A stretch of 64,000 nt of DNA from Aliivibrio sp. 1S175. Its GTDB lineage: Bacteria > Pseudomonadota > Gammaproteobacteria > Enterobacterales > Vibrionaceae. Below, piece after piece: positions 31,211 through 41,074 of this stretch. The position numbers and the translations under genes are program-made. The stretch is from NCBI RefSeq assembly GCF_001690985.1, contig NZ_MAJS01000003.1, positions 1-64,000 of the forward strand, read 5' to 3'. The notes under the pieces are model-generated. The model made no database searches and was not told the DNA's origin. It saw nothing but the letters and a program-made list of their open reading frames with translations. Position 1 is the first letter of the stretch. The number at the start of each line of letters is the position of its first letter.

Positions 31211-32359
31211 ATGAAAGCAGTACATTTTGGCGCAGGCAATATCGGTCGTGGTTTTATTGGTAAAGTTCTTTCTGATTCAAACGTCGCTGTTACATTTGCA
31301 GACGTTGATGCTCCATTAGTTGATCAACTTTGTCATGACCAGTCATACAAGGTGAAAGTCGTTGGTTCTGAATGCCAAATAGACACCGTTACACACGTAA
31401 CTGCGGTAAACTCGACAAGTGACGATGTGATTGAGCGCATTGTACATACCGATTTGCTAACAACCGCGGTAGGTCCTAACGTATTAAATATTATTGCGAA
31501 AACCATCGCAAAAGGCTTAACCAAGCGTTTTGAAGCAAACAATAGTTCACCACTAAATATCATTGCTTGTGAAAATATGGTTCGAGGTACTACTCACCTT
31601 AAAAACGAAGTCTACTCTCATCTTGATGAATCTTTTCATGCTCGTTGTGATGAGTTAGTTGGTTTTGTCGATTCCGCGGTTGACCGTATTGTTCCACCGT
31701 CAGAAGCGGCGAATGACGACTTACTTGAAGTGACTGTGGAAAGCTTCAGTGAATGGATTGTTGATGAACAACAATTCAAAGGTGGCGTACCTAATATTGC
31801 TGGAATGGAAAAAACAGACAACTTAATGGCGTTTGTTGAACGCAAGCTTTTCACCCTAAATACCGGTCACTGCATCACCGCTTATCTTGGTGCGTTGAAA
31901 GGCCATGAAACAGTACGCGATGCCATTCAAGACCCTGAAATTAGAGCGGAAGTAAAAACAGCAATGGAGGAAAGTGGCGAAGTACTTATTCGTCGTTACG
32001 GTTTTGATAAAGAATTACACGCCGCTTATATCGAGAAAATTTTAGGCCGCTTTGCCAATCCATACTTACGAGATGAGATTGATCGCGTTGCACGTCAACC
32101 AATCCGTAAATTAGGTGAAAATGATCGCTTAATCAAGCCCTTATTAGGTACAATAGAGTATGGGACAGAGAATAAAACACTATTAAAAGGTATCGCTGCC
32201 GCATTTAAATACGTGAATAATACCGACCCTCAAGCTGTTGAACTGCAAGCTCGCTTACATGAGTTTGGTTTAAAATCAACATTAGCTCATTATACTGGGT
32301 TAACAGAAGACAGTTCAGAAGCAGAAAAGATTGAAGAAATCTTTAATACATTAAATTAA
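31211..32359 (+). CDS. mtlD: mannitol-1-phosphate 5-dehydrogenase
   Basis: This enzyme oxidises mannitol 1-phosphate to fructose 6-phosphate with NAD+. It is 382 aa from the ATG at 31211, with AAGG about 10 bases upstream; a TTG five codons earlier is less likely. The N-terminal [12 protein letters not shown] binds NAD, and [13 protein letters not shown] and the catalytic Lys/Asn region ([11 protein letters not shown]) are conserved. It lies between mtlA (79 bp) and mtlR (49 bp). Confidence 0.96.
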   Translation: MKAVHFGAGNIGRGFIGKVLSDSNVAVTFADVDAPLVDQLCHDQSYKVKVVGSECQIDTVTHVTAVNSTSDDVIERIVHTDLLTTAVGPNVLNIIAKTIAKGLTKRFEANNSSPLNIIACENMVRGTTHLKNEVYSHLDESFHARCDELVGFVDSAVDRIVPPSEAANDDLLEVTVESFSEWIVDEQQFKGGVPNIAGMEKTDNLMAFVERKLFTLNTGHCITAYLGALKGHETVRDAIQDPEIRAEVKTAMEESGEVLIRRYGFDKELHAAYIEKILGRFANPYLRDEIDRVARQPIRKLGENDRLIKPLLGTIEYGTENKTLLKGIAAAFKYVNNTDPQAVELQARLHEFGLKSTLAHYTGLTEDSSEAEKIEEIFNTLN

Positions 32360-32408
32360 TAAGAAACAATTAGAGAGGCGTAATGCCTCTCTCTTTTATG
32401 GCTATTTT

Positions 32409-32939
32409 ATGACAGAAGTAATAAACGAATCACACATCATTGAGCGACTAGACGATGCACCTTCTGTGCGTGGTTTTTTTATCATTGCTGTCGATATTCT
32501 TAATGAATCTATCGACGGTTTAATTCAACGTATTTTTCGTAAAGATGATTTCGCAGTTCAATCCGTGATCGGTCCATTGCTTCAAGACTCTGGTCCTCTA
32601 GGCGATTTAAGTGTTAGGTTAAAACTGCTTTTTGGCTTAGGTGTATTACCAAATAATACCTATCATGATATTGAAGGTTTAATACAATTACGTAATAAGT
32701 TGAATGCTGAAATGAACGAACTTCAGTTCACTGACCCACACGTTATTACACCTATAAATTCACTTCATTTAGTGAAAAGAATGGGGATGAATCAACTAGA
32801 CATCACCCCACAAAATGATGATGATGATCTGATGTTCTATCAAATGCAAATAGACCGACAAAAACAAATGATCCGTTCAGGTTTATCATTAGCGATTGTC
32901 GATATTTGCTCTGAACTCCAAAAAGAAAGCCCATTTTAA
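32409..32939 (+). CDS. mtlR: mannitol operon repressor MtlR
   Basis: This is a small all-helical repressor of mannitol use, 176 aa, with the MtlR-family pattern (FDxLI-like IQRIFRKDDFAVQSVI..., LGDLSVRLKLLFGLGVL). There is no classical helix-turn-helix. It is the last gene of mtlADR, as in E. coli. No SD stands out before the ATG, so low or coupled translation is possible. A hairpin overlapping the 3' end probably terminates the operon. Confidence 0.92.
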   Translation: MTEVINESHIIERLDDAPSVRGFFIIAVDILNESIDGLIQRIFRKDDFAVQSVIGPLLQDSGPLGDLSVRLKLLFGLGVLPNNTYHDIEGLIQLRNKLNAEMNELQFTDPHVITPINSLHLVKRMGMNQLDITPQNDDDDLMFYQMQIDRQKQMIRSGLSLAIVDICSELQKESPF

Positions 32940-32953
32940 TGACTTTCTTTTTT
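32920..32953 (+). terminator. mtl operon terminator overlapping mtlR 3' end
   Basis: AAAAAGAAAG (32920-32929, inside mtlR) pairs with CTTTCTTTTT (32943-32952), and the T-run follows. The first arm is coding DNA. Confidence 0.7.
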
Positions 32954-32958
32954 CCATC

Positions 32959-34170
32959 TTACCCCGCAACTCTTTTAGGTAATTTAACCGAGATGAGTGT
33001 CGTTAGTAACAAGAATCCAAATGATACCCACAAGCACGCAGCAAATCCTGCCATTTGAAAAACAACCCCTGATAAAATAGTCCCAATTAAGCGTCCCATC
33101 GCATTTGCCATATAATAAAAACCAACATCCATCGACACCCCATCACCTTTGGCATAGCTGACAATTAAATACGAATGCAGCGATGAGTTAACCGCAAAGA
33201 CCGCACCAAAAATCAATAAGCCAATCACTATAACGTATTGAACTTGCCATTCAATTTGTACTAAGTAAGCAATCACTCCAGTAACAACCGACAGTATCGC
33301 AACCCAATACAACGCGGCCCTGCCATCTGGCGTACGTCCTTGTGCTTTACCTGTTATTTTTGGTGCAAAGCCTTGCACAAACCCATAAGCAATAACCCAC
33401 AATGCTAAAAAACCACCGACTAACGAATGGTCCCAACCAAACACGCTACCTAAATAAATAGGCAATGCCACCACAAACCATACATCTCTCGCGCCAAACA
33501 AAAATAAACGTGCCGCTGATAAAATATTAATTTGATCTGATTTTGAAAACAGTTGAGTAAACTTAGGTTTGGATTTTGCTTTTCCCATGTCACCATCAAG
33601 CAAAAATACACTGCCGATAAATACAACAAAAAGTACGCTCGCCATTGCTATCACGGCAAGTTGGAATCCAATCGTGGTTAATAACAACCCACCTAAAAAG
33701 AACCCCGCACCTTTTAGGGCATTTTTAGACCCCGTTAAAATAGCAACCCACTTATAAAGCGCCCCTTCTTGATCGCTCGGAACTAAGGTTTTAATTGCAC
33801 TTTTGGCACTCATTTTATTAAGATCTTTTGCGATACCTGACAATGCTTGTGCCGCCATCACCCAAGGGATCGTTAACCAAACACTTGGTAATGCCAGCAT
33901 CAATAATGCAATCACTTGCATTACCAACCCCACGTTCATGGTTTTATTAAGCCCTAACCGAGCCCCTAACCATCCACCAAGTAAGTTAGTCACAACACCA
34001 AAAAATTCATAAAACAAAAAGAGAGAAGCGATCGCTAACGAGCTGTAACCCAAATCATGAAAGTACAACACCACCAACATACGTAATGCACCATCAGTAA
34101 TGGTGAAATTCCAATAATTGAAGGTCACAATCATGTACTGACGTACGCTATGGCTTAATTGAGAAAACAT
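32959..34170 (-). CDS. arsJ: organoarsenical efflux MFS transporter ArsJ
   Basis: This 12-helix major facilitator protein of 403 aa is the ArsJ type, which exports 1-arseno-3-phosphoglycerate made by a dedicated GAPDH. The N-terminal block YMIVTFNYWNFTITDGALRML and SGIAKDLNKMSAKSAIK are what I recognise as ArsJ. The neighbouring GAPDH and arsR genes support the call strongly. It is the last gene of arsR-GAPDH-phosphatase-arsJ; GGA lies 8 bases before the ATG. Confidence 0.9.
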   Translation of the reverse strand: MFSQLSHSVRQYMIVTFNYWNFTITDGALRMLVVLYFHDLGYSSLAIASLFLFYEFFGVVTNLLGGWLGARLGLNKTMNVGLVMQVIALLMLALPSVWLTIPWVMAAQALSGIAKDLNKMSAKSAIKTLVPSDQEGALYKWVAILTGSKNALKGAGFFLGGLLLTTIGFQLAVIAMASVLFVVFIGSVFLLDGDMGKAKSKPKFTQLFSKSDQINILSAARLFLFGARDVWFVVALPIYLGSVFGWDHSLVGGFLALWVIAYGFVQGFAPKITGKAQGRTPDGRAALYWVAILSVVTGVIAYLVQIEWQVQYVIVIGLLIFGAVFAVNSSLHSYLIVSYAKGDGVSMDVGFYYMANAMGRLIGTILSGVVFQMAGFAACLWVSFGFLLLTTLISVKLPKRVAG

Positions 34171-34238
34171 AAGAAACGTCCAATATAATAAAAAGGTCCC
34201 AGAACAAAGTTACATTCTGAGACCCTCTCTAAAGAAAA

Positions 34239-34736
34239 TTATTTCTGTGCTATGGTATTGATGTAATCAATTTGCACTGGTTTAGTAAAAGCACCAGGAC
34301 GTAAGGATTGAACCTGCAACTTAATCACATCCAGATCCCACCCCAAATCCAATAATAGATGCCCTGCTAATAATCCAGTACGACCAGAACCACCCATGCA
34401 ATGCATTGCTACTTTGCCATTATTTTCTAATACTTGTTGCAGCTCTGGCGTTGCTGATTTCCATTGTGCTGAAAACTCATCACCAGGAGCGCAATCATCT
34501 TCAATTGGCAAATAAAACCATTTCATGCCTAGACGTTGCACTTCTTCACCAAGAGAGCCTACGCCTTTTTCTGTTAATTCATCTTGGTTTAATGCCGTTG
34601 CTACCGCTTCAACACCTTGTGCTTTTAATTGCTCTAATGAGGTCGTTAACTCAACCCCTTTTGTTCCCGGACACGGAGTCAAAATTAATGCGCCATTAGT
34701 GCCTGTAACCGGTAATTCCCAAATAGGATGTGTCAT
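34239..34736 (-). CDS. tyrosine/dual-specificity phosphatase-like protein of the arsenate operon
   Basis: This 165-aa protein resembles the CDKN3/cyclin-dependent kinase inhibitor 3-like phosphatase family. The P-loop is HC(x5)R: H112, C113, MGGSG, R119, T120; an acidic stretch IEDDCAPGDEF near 78-88 could give the general acid. SD AAGGA is 7 bases before the ATG. It sits between GAPDH and arsJ. From memory, the matching four-gene set in V. cholerae (var operon) also has a putative phosphatase. It may hydrolyse a phospho- or arseno-ester; an arsenate-reductase role (as for Acr2p, also HCx5R) cannot be excluded. Confidence 0.8.
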   Translation of the reverse strand: MTHPIWELPVTGTNGALILTPCPGTKGVELTTSLEQLKAQGVEAVATALNQDELTEKGVGSLGEEVQRLGMKWFYLPIEDDCAPGDEFSAQWKSATPELQQVLENNGKVAMHCMGGSGRTGLLAGHLLLDLGWDLDVIKLQVQSLRPGAFTKPVQIDYINTIAQK

Positions 34737-34766
34737 TTTAAATTCCTTAAACCAATGCCATTAATA

Positions 34767-35768
34767 TTAAGCTAGACCAACGTTACGAACCAACTCAGCA
34801 GTACGAGTTGCATAACCCATTTCGTTGTCATACCACGCGTAAATCTTCACCATGCGCTTACCAACAAGCATAGTAGATAGTGCATCAACAATCGTTGAGC
34901 GTTGGTCGCCTTTATAATCAATCGATACGAGTGGACGCTCTTCGTAACCTAAAATACCTTTTAGATCACCATAAGCGGCATCCTTTAATAACTGATTTAC
35001 TTCTTCAACCGTGGTGTCTCTTTTTACTTCAAAAATGATATCTGTCAGTGATGCATTCGCCAAAGGAACACGTACCGCATGGCCATCAATTTTATCTTTT
35101 AGCTCAGGGAAGATTTCTACAATCGCTTTAGCAGAGCCCGTTGTTGTTGGGATCAAGCTCATACCACACGCACGAGCACGGCGTAAATCTTTATGCGGTG
35201 CATCTAAAATAGTTTGCGTATTGGTTAAATCATGAATGGTTGTAAATGCTGCATTTTCGATACCTAACTCCTTATTGATAACTTTAACAATTGGAGCGAG
35301 ACAGTTGGTAGTACAAGATGCAGCAGTCACGATTTGGTGAACCGCTGGGTCAAAAATATCGTCGTTAACACCAACCACAATGTTCGCTACCCCTTCTTCT
35401 TTCACCGGAGCAGACACAACCACACGCTTAACGCCTTGTGCTAAGTATTTATCTAAAAATACGCGCTTACGGTGCACGCCCGTCGCTTCAATCACAACAT
35501 CACAACCAGACCAATCAACCGAGTCGATGTCTTTTTCTTGCGTGGTTTTAAGCTTTTGGTCACCGATGATCATAATACTTCCATCGGTAGTCACTTCATG
35601 GTTCCAACGGCCTTGAATTGAATCAAACTCAAGTAAATGCGCCAATGTATGGGTATCACCCGCCACATCATTAATCTGTACAAATTCCAGTTCAGGCCAA
35701 TCAAATGCAGCTCTTAATGCCAAGCGTCCAATACGGCCAAAACCGTTAATTCCTACTTTAATTGTCAT
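34767..35768 (-). CDS. arsenate-linked glyceraldehyde-3-phosphate dehydrogenase
   Basis: This second-type GAPDH (333 aa) has [10 protein letters not shown] at the start, catalytic C152 in ASCTTNC and H179 in TIHDLTNTQ. In ars operons with arsJ, such enzymes use arsenate in place of phosphate and form 1-arseno-3-phosphoglycerate for export. The start is the ATG at 35768 with GGGAGAAG upstream; a longer reading would overlap arsR. It differs from housekeeping GapA in motif details such as HDLTNTQ instead of HAYTATQ, supporting a special role. Confidence 0.92.
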   Translation of the reverse strand: MTIKVGINGFGRIGRLALRAAFDWPELEFVQINDVAGDTHTLAHLLEFDSIQGRWNHEVTTDGSIMIIGDQKLKTTQEKDIDSVDWSGCDVVIEATGVHRKRVFLDKYLAQGVKRVVVSAPVKEEGVANIVVGVNDDIFDPAVHQIVTAASCTTNCLAPIVKVINKELGIENAAFTTIHDLTNTQTILDAPHKDLRRARACGMSLIPTTTGSAKAIVEIFPELKDKIDGHAVRVPLANASLTDIIFEVKRDTTVEEVNQLLKDAAYGDLKGILGYEERPLVSIDYKGDQRSTIVDALSTMLVGKRMVKIYAWYDNEMGYATRTAELVRNVGLA

Positions 35769-35791
35769 CGTTTTCTTCTCCCTAAATGAAG

Positions 35792-36121
35792 TTAGCAACA
35801 CGCTTTCATTGCGTTTAATTTATCAGTGTCTTTTTGATATTGGGCTTGCAAACAATTCGATTGCTTCAACCCATCAATAATTTTATTTAACCAACCCGGT
35901 AGATTTGTACTAACTTGATAATAGACCCACTGTCCTTCACGGGTATCGACCAATACACCAGATTGACGTAGCTGAGCTAAATGACGAGAGATCTTTGGTT
36001 GGCTTTCTTCTAACGCTTCAGTCAATTGATTTACACATAAACGACCTTCACGAGCGATAAGTAACAAACAACGAATTCGAGTTTCATCAGAAAGCAGTTT
36101 GAAAAATTGATGAGGTAACAT
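35792..36121 (-). CDS. arsR: ArsR-family repressor of the arsenate operon
   Basis: This 109-aa winged-helix SmtB/ArsR repressor has the recognition region [17 protein letters not shown]. The classical As(III) motif ELCVCDL is reduced to RLCVNQL (one Cys, C29). Instead there are three C-terminal cysteines, C90, C108 and C109, resembling the relocated sensor sites known from Acidithiobacillus-type ArsR. First gene of the operon; a perfect palindrome lies 17 bp upstream. Confidence 0.93.
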   Translation of the reverse strand: MLPHQFFKLLSDETRIRCLLLIAREGRLCVNQLTEALEESQPKISRHLAQLRQSGVLVDTREGQWVYYQVSTNLPGWLNKIIDGLKQSNCLQAQYQKDTDKLNAMKACC

Positions 36122-36133
36122 AACGAACCTTAA

Positions 36134-36161
36134 ATATGGATATATGCATTTCCATATATCC
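36134..36161 (-). promoter_or_regulatory. probable ArsR operator
   Basis: GGATATATG (36138-36146) and CATATATCC (36153-36161) form a perfect 9-bp inverted repeat, spacer 6. A second dyad, ATATGGA/TCCATAT, overlaps it at 36134-36157. On the minus strand a TTGCAT -35-like box lies upstream, so the palindrome would cover the -10 region. Confidence 0.75.
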
Positions 36162-36352
36162 TATACACTGTAATGCAAAAATCAATAGAAAAAATACCGA
36201 GTAACAAAAAGTTCATATAAAAAATAGCGATTCAGCAATCACTTTTCTAAACTAAAAGATAAACAGTGTGCTTTTAAACTTAATACAATGAAATTAACAT
36301 TTAATAATGATAGTTTTATAACTATACAAAATTTAGATAATAGCCGATTTAC

Positions 36353-37351
36353 ATGGATGTGCGTATGACAGCTTTTTTTGCTTCTCGTTTTAATTCACAA
36401 GACTGCATAATTGACCTATCAAAATGGCAAGAGCTTGCAGATTTAATTGTTGATATTTTTGGCGCAGATTGTGGCGCTATTATTGAGTTTACAGGTCATT
36501 CTTTTCATACTCTTGTAAGCAGTAATAATGAAACAAGCTTCCTTCACCAAGGCTCTCAATGGTCCAGTGACAGTAAAAGTTTTTGCCGTACGATTGTTGA
36601 AACAGGCAAAGAGCTATATGTTCCTAATGCATTAAAGAGTGAATATTGGATTAACGCACCTGCCGTTAAAAATGGCCCAGTGCGCTCATATTGCGGAGTT
36701 CCCGTCTTTTACCCTGATGGTTCTATTTATGGCACCATTTGTGCCATAGATACAAAGCATACTGATTATAAACATACATTAGTTAAGCTATTACTTCACC
36801 TTTCAAAACTAATCACTGCTGACTTAAAAATGGCAGAAGCAGCTGAGCTGCATAAAAAAATGGCTCTTACTGACTCAATGACAGAGTTACTTAATCGTCG
36901 TGGATTAGGCATTTTAGGTAAACAAAAACGAAAAGATGCTAAACGATACCAAGACAGTATCGGAATACTTTATCTTGATATTGATAATCTAAAGCAAGTA
37001 AATGATAAATTTGGTCACTCCACGGGAGATAAATGCATTCAAATTTTGGCTAGTATTCTAAAAAATGAAGTCAGAGAATCCGATCTTATCGCTCGTACTG
37101 GTGGTGATGAATTTATTGTCTTAACGCTAATAAATAAAGAACCAGAAACCGAGCTCAATGCCCTTTCATTACGTATTCGTCACCATTACCAAGAGAAAAC
37201 ACAATACCAATCAGGCTTAAATATCAGTAACATCAGTATTGGTCAGCACCTTGAACCCTATAACTCAACAACCACGCTGAAAGACATGTTCATGAATGCA
37301 GATACCGCTATGTATAAAGAAAAAGATAAAAAAAAAGCCATCAATAAATAA
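36353..37351 (+). CDS. GAF-GGDEF diguanylate cyclase
   Basis: This 332-aa cytoplasmic protein makes c-di-GMP. An N-terminal GAF-like domain (~25-160; the YCGVPVFYPDGSIYGTICAID core is typical) senses an unknown signal; a short linker helix leads to the GGDEF domain (~170-325). The active loop GGDEF is at 250-254, and the inhibitory I-site RxxD (RESD) lies five residues before it, so the enzyme looks active with product inhibition. No membrane segment. The SD is weak; the ATG at 36365 is an alternative start. Confidence 0.9.
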   Translation: MDVRMTAFFASRFNSQDCIIDLSKWQELADLIVDIFGADCGAIIEFTGHSFHTLVSSNNETSFLHQGSQWSSDSKSFCRTIVETGKELYVPNALKSEYWINAPAVKNGPVRSYCGVPVFYPDGSIYGTICAIDTKHTDYKHTLVKLLLHLSKLITADLKMAEAAELHKKMALTDSMTELLNRRGLGILGKQKRKDAKRYQDSIGILYLDIDNLKQVNDKFGHSTGDKCIQILASILKNEVRESDLIARTGGDEFIVLTLINKEPETELNALSLRIRHHYQEKTQYQSGLNISNISIGQHLEPYNSTTTLKDMFMNADTAMYKEKDKKKAINK

Positions 37352-37357
37352 TCAAAT

Positions 37358-37392
37358 AAAAACGGCAGCCTTATGTGAGGCTGCCGTTTTTT
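37358..37392. terminator. bidirectional terminator between the cyclase gene and glmS
   Basis: The arms AAACGGCAGCC and GGCTGCCGTTT flank an 8-nt loop and end in T6 (plus) or a T/A-rich tail (minus). Confidence 0.9.
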
Positions 37393-37415
37393 ATTTCGTT
37401 ATCAATGAGTAAAAC

Positions 37416-39248
37416 TTACTCAACCGTTACCGCTTTTGCTAAGTTACGTGGCTGATCGACATCCGTCCCTTTAATTAAGGCAACATGATACGAAAGCAAC
37501 TGCATTGGAACCGTATAATAGATTGGTGCAGTTATATCGCTAACATGAGGCATGGTAATGATCTTCATGTTTTCATCGCCTTCAAAGCCCGCTTGCTCGT
37601 CCGCGAAAACATACAGTAACCCGCCACGAGCACGCACTTCTTCTACGTTTGATTTTAATTTTTCTAATAAATCATTGGTTGGTGCAACCACTACCACTGG
37701 CATATCCGCATCAATCAACGCTAATGGACCGTGCTTTAATTCACCGGCGGCATACGCTTCCGCATGAATGTACGAAATCTCTTTTAATTTCAGCGACGCT
37801 TCCATAGCGATTGGATAAAACTCTCCACGCCCTAAAAATAGCGTGTGTTGCTTGTCTGCAAAGTCAGGGGCTAACGCTTCGATTTCTTTATCAAATGACA
37901 GTGCTTTTTCTATTTGAGCGGGCAAAGCGTGCAAGGCTTCAACGATCTCTCTCTCTTTCTCTTTTGAGATACGATTTTGTTGTTTACCTAATGCCGTCAC
38001 TAACATCAATAACGCCGCAAGCTGAGTGGTGAAAGCTTTAGTCGATGCCACACCAATCTCTGTTCCTGCTCGCGTCATAAAGGCAAAATCAGATTCACGA
38101 ACAAGAGATGAACCAGCAACATTACACACCGTCATTGCACCCATGTAACCACGCTCTTTTGCTAGACGAAGGGCCGCTAACGTATCAGCCGTTTCACCCG
38201 ATTGAGATAACGTAATTAATAAGCTATTTGGACGCGTTACAAATTTACGGTAACGGAACTCAGAGGCAATTTCGACATCACAACTAACACCAGCAAGTGA
38301 CTCAAACCAATAACGAGCCGTCATTCCCGCGTTGTAAGAAGTACCACATGCGATGATTTGTACGTGTTCTACTTTATTTAGGATCTCAACAGCATTAACG
38401 CCAATGCTTTCTGTTACAACAGAGTCATGAGTAATACGACCTTCCATTGTATTGATTAATGCTTTTGGCTGCTCGAACACTTCTTTTTGCATGAAGTGAC
38501 GATATTGACCTTTATCTCCCGCATCATGCTCGGCGTTCGATTCTGTCACTTCACGCTCAACTTGTTCGCCATGCGCATCAAACACTCGAACATCACGACG
38601 AGTAATTTCAGCAACATCCCCTTCTTCAAGGTACATAAAGCGACGAGTTACGTTCAATAACGCCAATTGATCTGACGCTAAAAAGTTTTCACCCACACCA
38701 CGACCAATAACGATTGGGCTACCAGATCGAGCAACAACTAAACGCTCAGGATCACGACGATCCATTGCAACAGTACCGTACGCACCATCAAGTTGAATCG
38801 CTGTTTTTTGTACCGCTTCAATCAAAGAATCCGACGTTCGTAATTCCCACTCAACTAAGTGTGCAATAACCTCGGTATCTGTTTGAGATTCAAACACATA
38901 ACCGCGCTCTTTTAATAGCGCACGTAATGATTCGTGATTTTCAATAATGCCATTGTGAACAATCGTAATATCACCAGAAACGTGTGGGTGAGCATTAATT
39001 TCAGAAGGTTCGCCATGCGTTGCCCAACGAGTATGAGCGATACCAGTACCACCGACCACGTGTGATTCATTGACTGCATCCGCTAATTCTTTAACCTTAC
39101 CCAAACGACGTAGTCGAGTGTAATTACAGTCCGCATCAACAACCGCAACACCAGCCGAGTCATAACCGCGGTATTCTAAACGGCGTAATCCTTCAACTAA
39201 TATTTCAGCTACATCTCTTTGTGCAACAGCACCTACGATCCCACACAT
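37416..39248 (-). CDS. glmS: glutamine--fructose-6-phosphate aminotransferase (isomerizing)
   Basis: This enzyme makes glucosamine 6-phosphate for cell wall and LPS synthesis. The 610-aa protein has the N-terminal nucleophile Cys2 (MCGIVGAV), a glutaminase domain (1-~240), two SIS domains ([38 protein letters not shown]) and the C-terminal [17 protein letters not shown] is 7 bases before the ATG. It lies 120 bp behind a DeoR-family regulator on the same strand; the gap has a hairpin (39314-39343). Confidence 0.97.
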   Translation of the reverse strand: MCGIVGAVAQRDVAEILVEGLRRLEYRGYDSAGVAVVDADCNYTRLRRLGKVKELADAVNESHVVGGTGIAHTRWATHGEPSEINAHPHVSGDITIVHNGIIENHESLRALLKERGYVFESQTDTEVIAHLVEWELRTSDSLIEAVQKTAIQLDGAYGTVAMDRRDPERLVVARSGSPIVIGRGVGENFLASDQLALLNVTRRFMYLEEGDVAEITRRDVRVFDAHGEQVEREVTESNAEHDAGDKGQYRHFMQKEVFEQPKALINTMEGRITHDSVVTESIGVNAVEILNKVEHVQIIACGTSYNAGMTARYWFESLAGVSCDVEIASEFRYRKFVTRPNSLLITLSQSGETADTLAALRLAKERGYMGAMTVCNVAGSSLVRESDFAFMTRAGTEIGVASTKAFTTQLAALLMLVTALGKQQNRISKEKEREIVEALHALPAQIEKALSFDKEIEALAPDFADKQHTLFLGRGEFYPIAMEASLKLKEISYIHAEAYAAGELKHGPLALIDADMPVVVVAPTNDLLEKLKSNVEEVRARGGLLYVFADEQAGFEGDENMKIITMPHVSDITAPIYYTVPMQLLSYHVALIKGTDVDQPRNLAKAVTVE

Positions 39249-39313
39249 GGCAATACTCCATTATTCTATTTTTAAATTTAGTGGTACCAATCTTCATAAT
39301 GCGATTGGTCTAG

Positions 39314-39343
39314 ATAATGAGCGGGCAACAAAAAGCTCATTAT
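39314..39343 (-). other. hairpin between the DeoR-type gene and glmS
   Basis: ATAATGAGC (39314-39322) and GCTCATTAT (39335-39343) form a perfect 9-bp stem. On the minus strand it lies between the regulator stop and glmS; five Ts are in its loop and not after it, so it is not a standard terminator. It may be a leader structure of glmS. Confidence 0.4.
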
Positions 39344-39368
39344 TGATATTCTTTATTGAAGAATTAAA

Positions 39369-40133
39369 TCACTGAGCTCTAATGACTCGTACGTTATGTG
39401 ACTCAATTTTTTGTTGGTGTTCTTGGCTTAAATCATTATTGGTAATCAACACGTCAATGCTGTCCCATGGCAATTCTACATTGGGAATTTTTCGACCAAT
39501 TTTTTCTGATTCAACCATTAAAATAACTTCACGAGCGACTTCAGACATCACTCGACTTAATCCCACCAGTTCATTGAAGGTCGTGGTTCCACGCTCTAAG
39601 TCAATACCATCTGCACCAATGAACAACTGATCAAAATCATAGGATCTTAATACTGACTCGGCCACTTGACCTTGAAATGAGTCAGAATGACTGTCCCATG
39701 TTCCCCCTGTCATTAATAACGTGGGTTCGTTTTCAATTTCTTGCAACGCATTGGCGACGGGCAGTGAATTAGTCATGACGACCAATCCATTTTTCTTCGA
39801 CAGTTGGTTGATCAATGCCGCAGTTGTACTGCCACTATCAATAATAATCCTGTTATGATCTTTAATGAATTCAACCGCTGAAATCGCCAGAGATAACTTT
39901 CGATTCGAAACTTCTTCGCAGTTGTCTTCTTGAATAATATTCGAAGGCATTAGCACTGCTCCGCCATACTTACGCATTAGTAAACCATTCTTCTCTAACT
40001 CTGTTAGATCTTTACGAATAGTTACTTCTGAGATATCAAAGAGCTCAGAAAGCTCTTCAACTGTAATTTCTCCTTTCTCTATTAATAAAGATAGGATCAT
40101 ATGACGGCGTTGTTTTGTGTTTCTCTTCGACAT
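39369..40133 (-). CDS. DeoR/AgaR-family transcriptional regulator
   Basis: This 254-aa sugar-phosphate-sensing repressor has a DeoR helix-turn-helix (residues ~6-60; ITVEELSELFDISEVTIRKDL) and a DeoRC effector domain with DSGSTT and IGADGID. Its position directly upstream of glmS suggests control of glmS or amino-sugar metabolism; in enterobacteria a DeoR-type gene is likewise found beside glmS in some species. The effector is unknown. It is divergent from crbR. Confidence 0.88.
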   Translation of the reverse strand: MSKRNTKQRRHMILSLLIEKGEITVEELSELFDISEVTIRKDLTELEKNGLLMRKYGGAVLMPSNIIQEDNCEEVSNRKLSLAISAVEFIKDHNRIIIDSGSTTAALINQLSKKNGLVVMTNSLPVANALQEIENEPTLLMTGGTWDSHSDSFQGQVAESVLRSYDFDQLFIGADGIDLERGTTTFNELVGLSRVMSEVAREVILMVESEKIGRKIPNVELPWDSIDVLITNNDLSQEHQQKIESHNVRVIRAQ

Positions 40134-40281
40134 AAAAAACTCAATAAGTTTCGATTTGAAAGGAGTTTAGTTTCGTTTTAATTAATTGTCTAGAGTTAGA
40201 AATTAATTCGTTTTAAATATTAAGATCTCGAGATCTGATCTTATTTAATGAAAACAAGAAATAAGTTAGAGATACAGCGCA

Positions 40282-40293
40282 GACTTTAGCGTC
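40282..40293. promoter_or_regulatory. imperfect GACTAAAGTC-like element upstream of crbR
   Basis: GACTTTAGCGTC lies 67 bp before the crbR start. It resembles the inverted form (GACTTTAGTC) of the motif shared by the acetate genes, with two inserted bases. This is weak on its own. Confidence 0.25.
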
Positions 40294-40359
40294 TAAAAAT
40301 TGCTCAAAAGGCGGTTAGATGTTAATTTTATTGAACAACTTATAAGGAACATTGTAGCC

Positions 40360-40989
40360 ATGGACGATAACTACACCATTATTATTGCGGATGATCATCC
40401 CTTATTTCGCAATGCACTTTTTCAATCCATTCATATGGCGATCAGCGGTGCAAATCTACTTGAAGCTGATTCACTTGAAGCCTTACTTAAGGTATTAGAA
40501 AAAGAGCCCGATCCAGATTTACTTCTATTAGATTTAAAAATGCCAGGAAGTAATGGGATGTCAGGATTAATTCATCTTCGCTCTCAATACCCTGATTTAC
40601 CTATTGTTGTAGTATCAGCAAGTGAAGAAGCCAGTATTGTCTCACAAGTAAAAAGCCATGGTGCCTTTGGTTTCATCCCTAAATCAAGTGATATGCGAAC
40701 CTTGATCTCTGCACTCAATCAGATTTTAGCCGGAGATTCTTACTTCCCCGCAGGTTCGATTAAAAACTCACAAGCCTGCGACGATTTAGCCACCAAAATT
40801 ACGAGCCTTACTCCGCAGCAATACAAAGTTCTCGGAATGCTTTCTGATGGGTTGCTTAATAAACAAATTGCTTATGACTTAGATGTATCTGAAGCCACAA
40901 TAAAAGCGCACATGACAGCCATTTTTAGAAAGTTAGGGGTAAAAAATAGAACCCAAGCCGTTATTCTATTGCAACAAACTGAAAGTTAA
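40360..40989 (+). CDS. crbR: LuxR/NarL-type response regulator, probable CrbR
   Basis: This 209-aa regulator has a receiver domain (D11, D12; phospho-acceptor D58 in LLLLDLKMPG; K in IPKSS) and a C-terminal GerE/LuxR helix-turn-helix (LTPQQYKVLGMLSDGLLNKQIAYDLDVSEATIKAH). Together with CrbS (43988-47434) it should form the two-component acetate switch that activates acs in Vibrio. The start ATG at 40360 gives MDDNYTIIIADDHP; AAGGA is rather far (11 bases), and an upstream TTG reading seems unlikely. Confidence 0.85.
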   Translation: MDDNYTIIIADDHPLFRNALFQSIHMAISGANLLEADSLEALLKVLEKEPDPDLLLLDLKMPGSNGMSGLIHLRSQYPDLPIVVVSASEEASIVSQVKSHGAFGFIPKSSDMRTLISALNQILAGDSYFPAGSIKNSQACDDLATKITSLTPQQYKVLGMLSDGLLNKQIAYDLDVSEATIKAHMTAIFRKLGVKNRTQAVILLQQTES

Positions 40990-41074
40990 CTTTGATATAA
41001 CATACTGGTCTATAAATTAAGGTATATTACCCGTTCATTTTATCCCTCTGTTTAACCTAACTCTGGGAGAGTTC

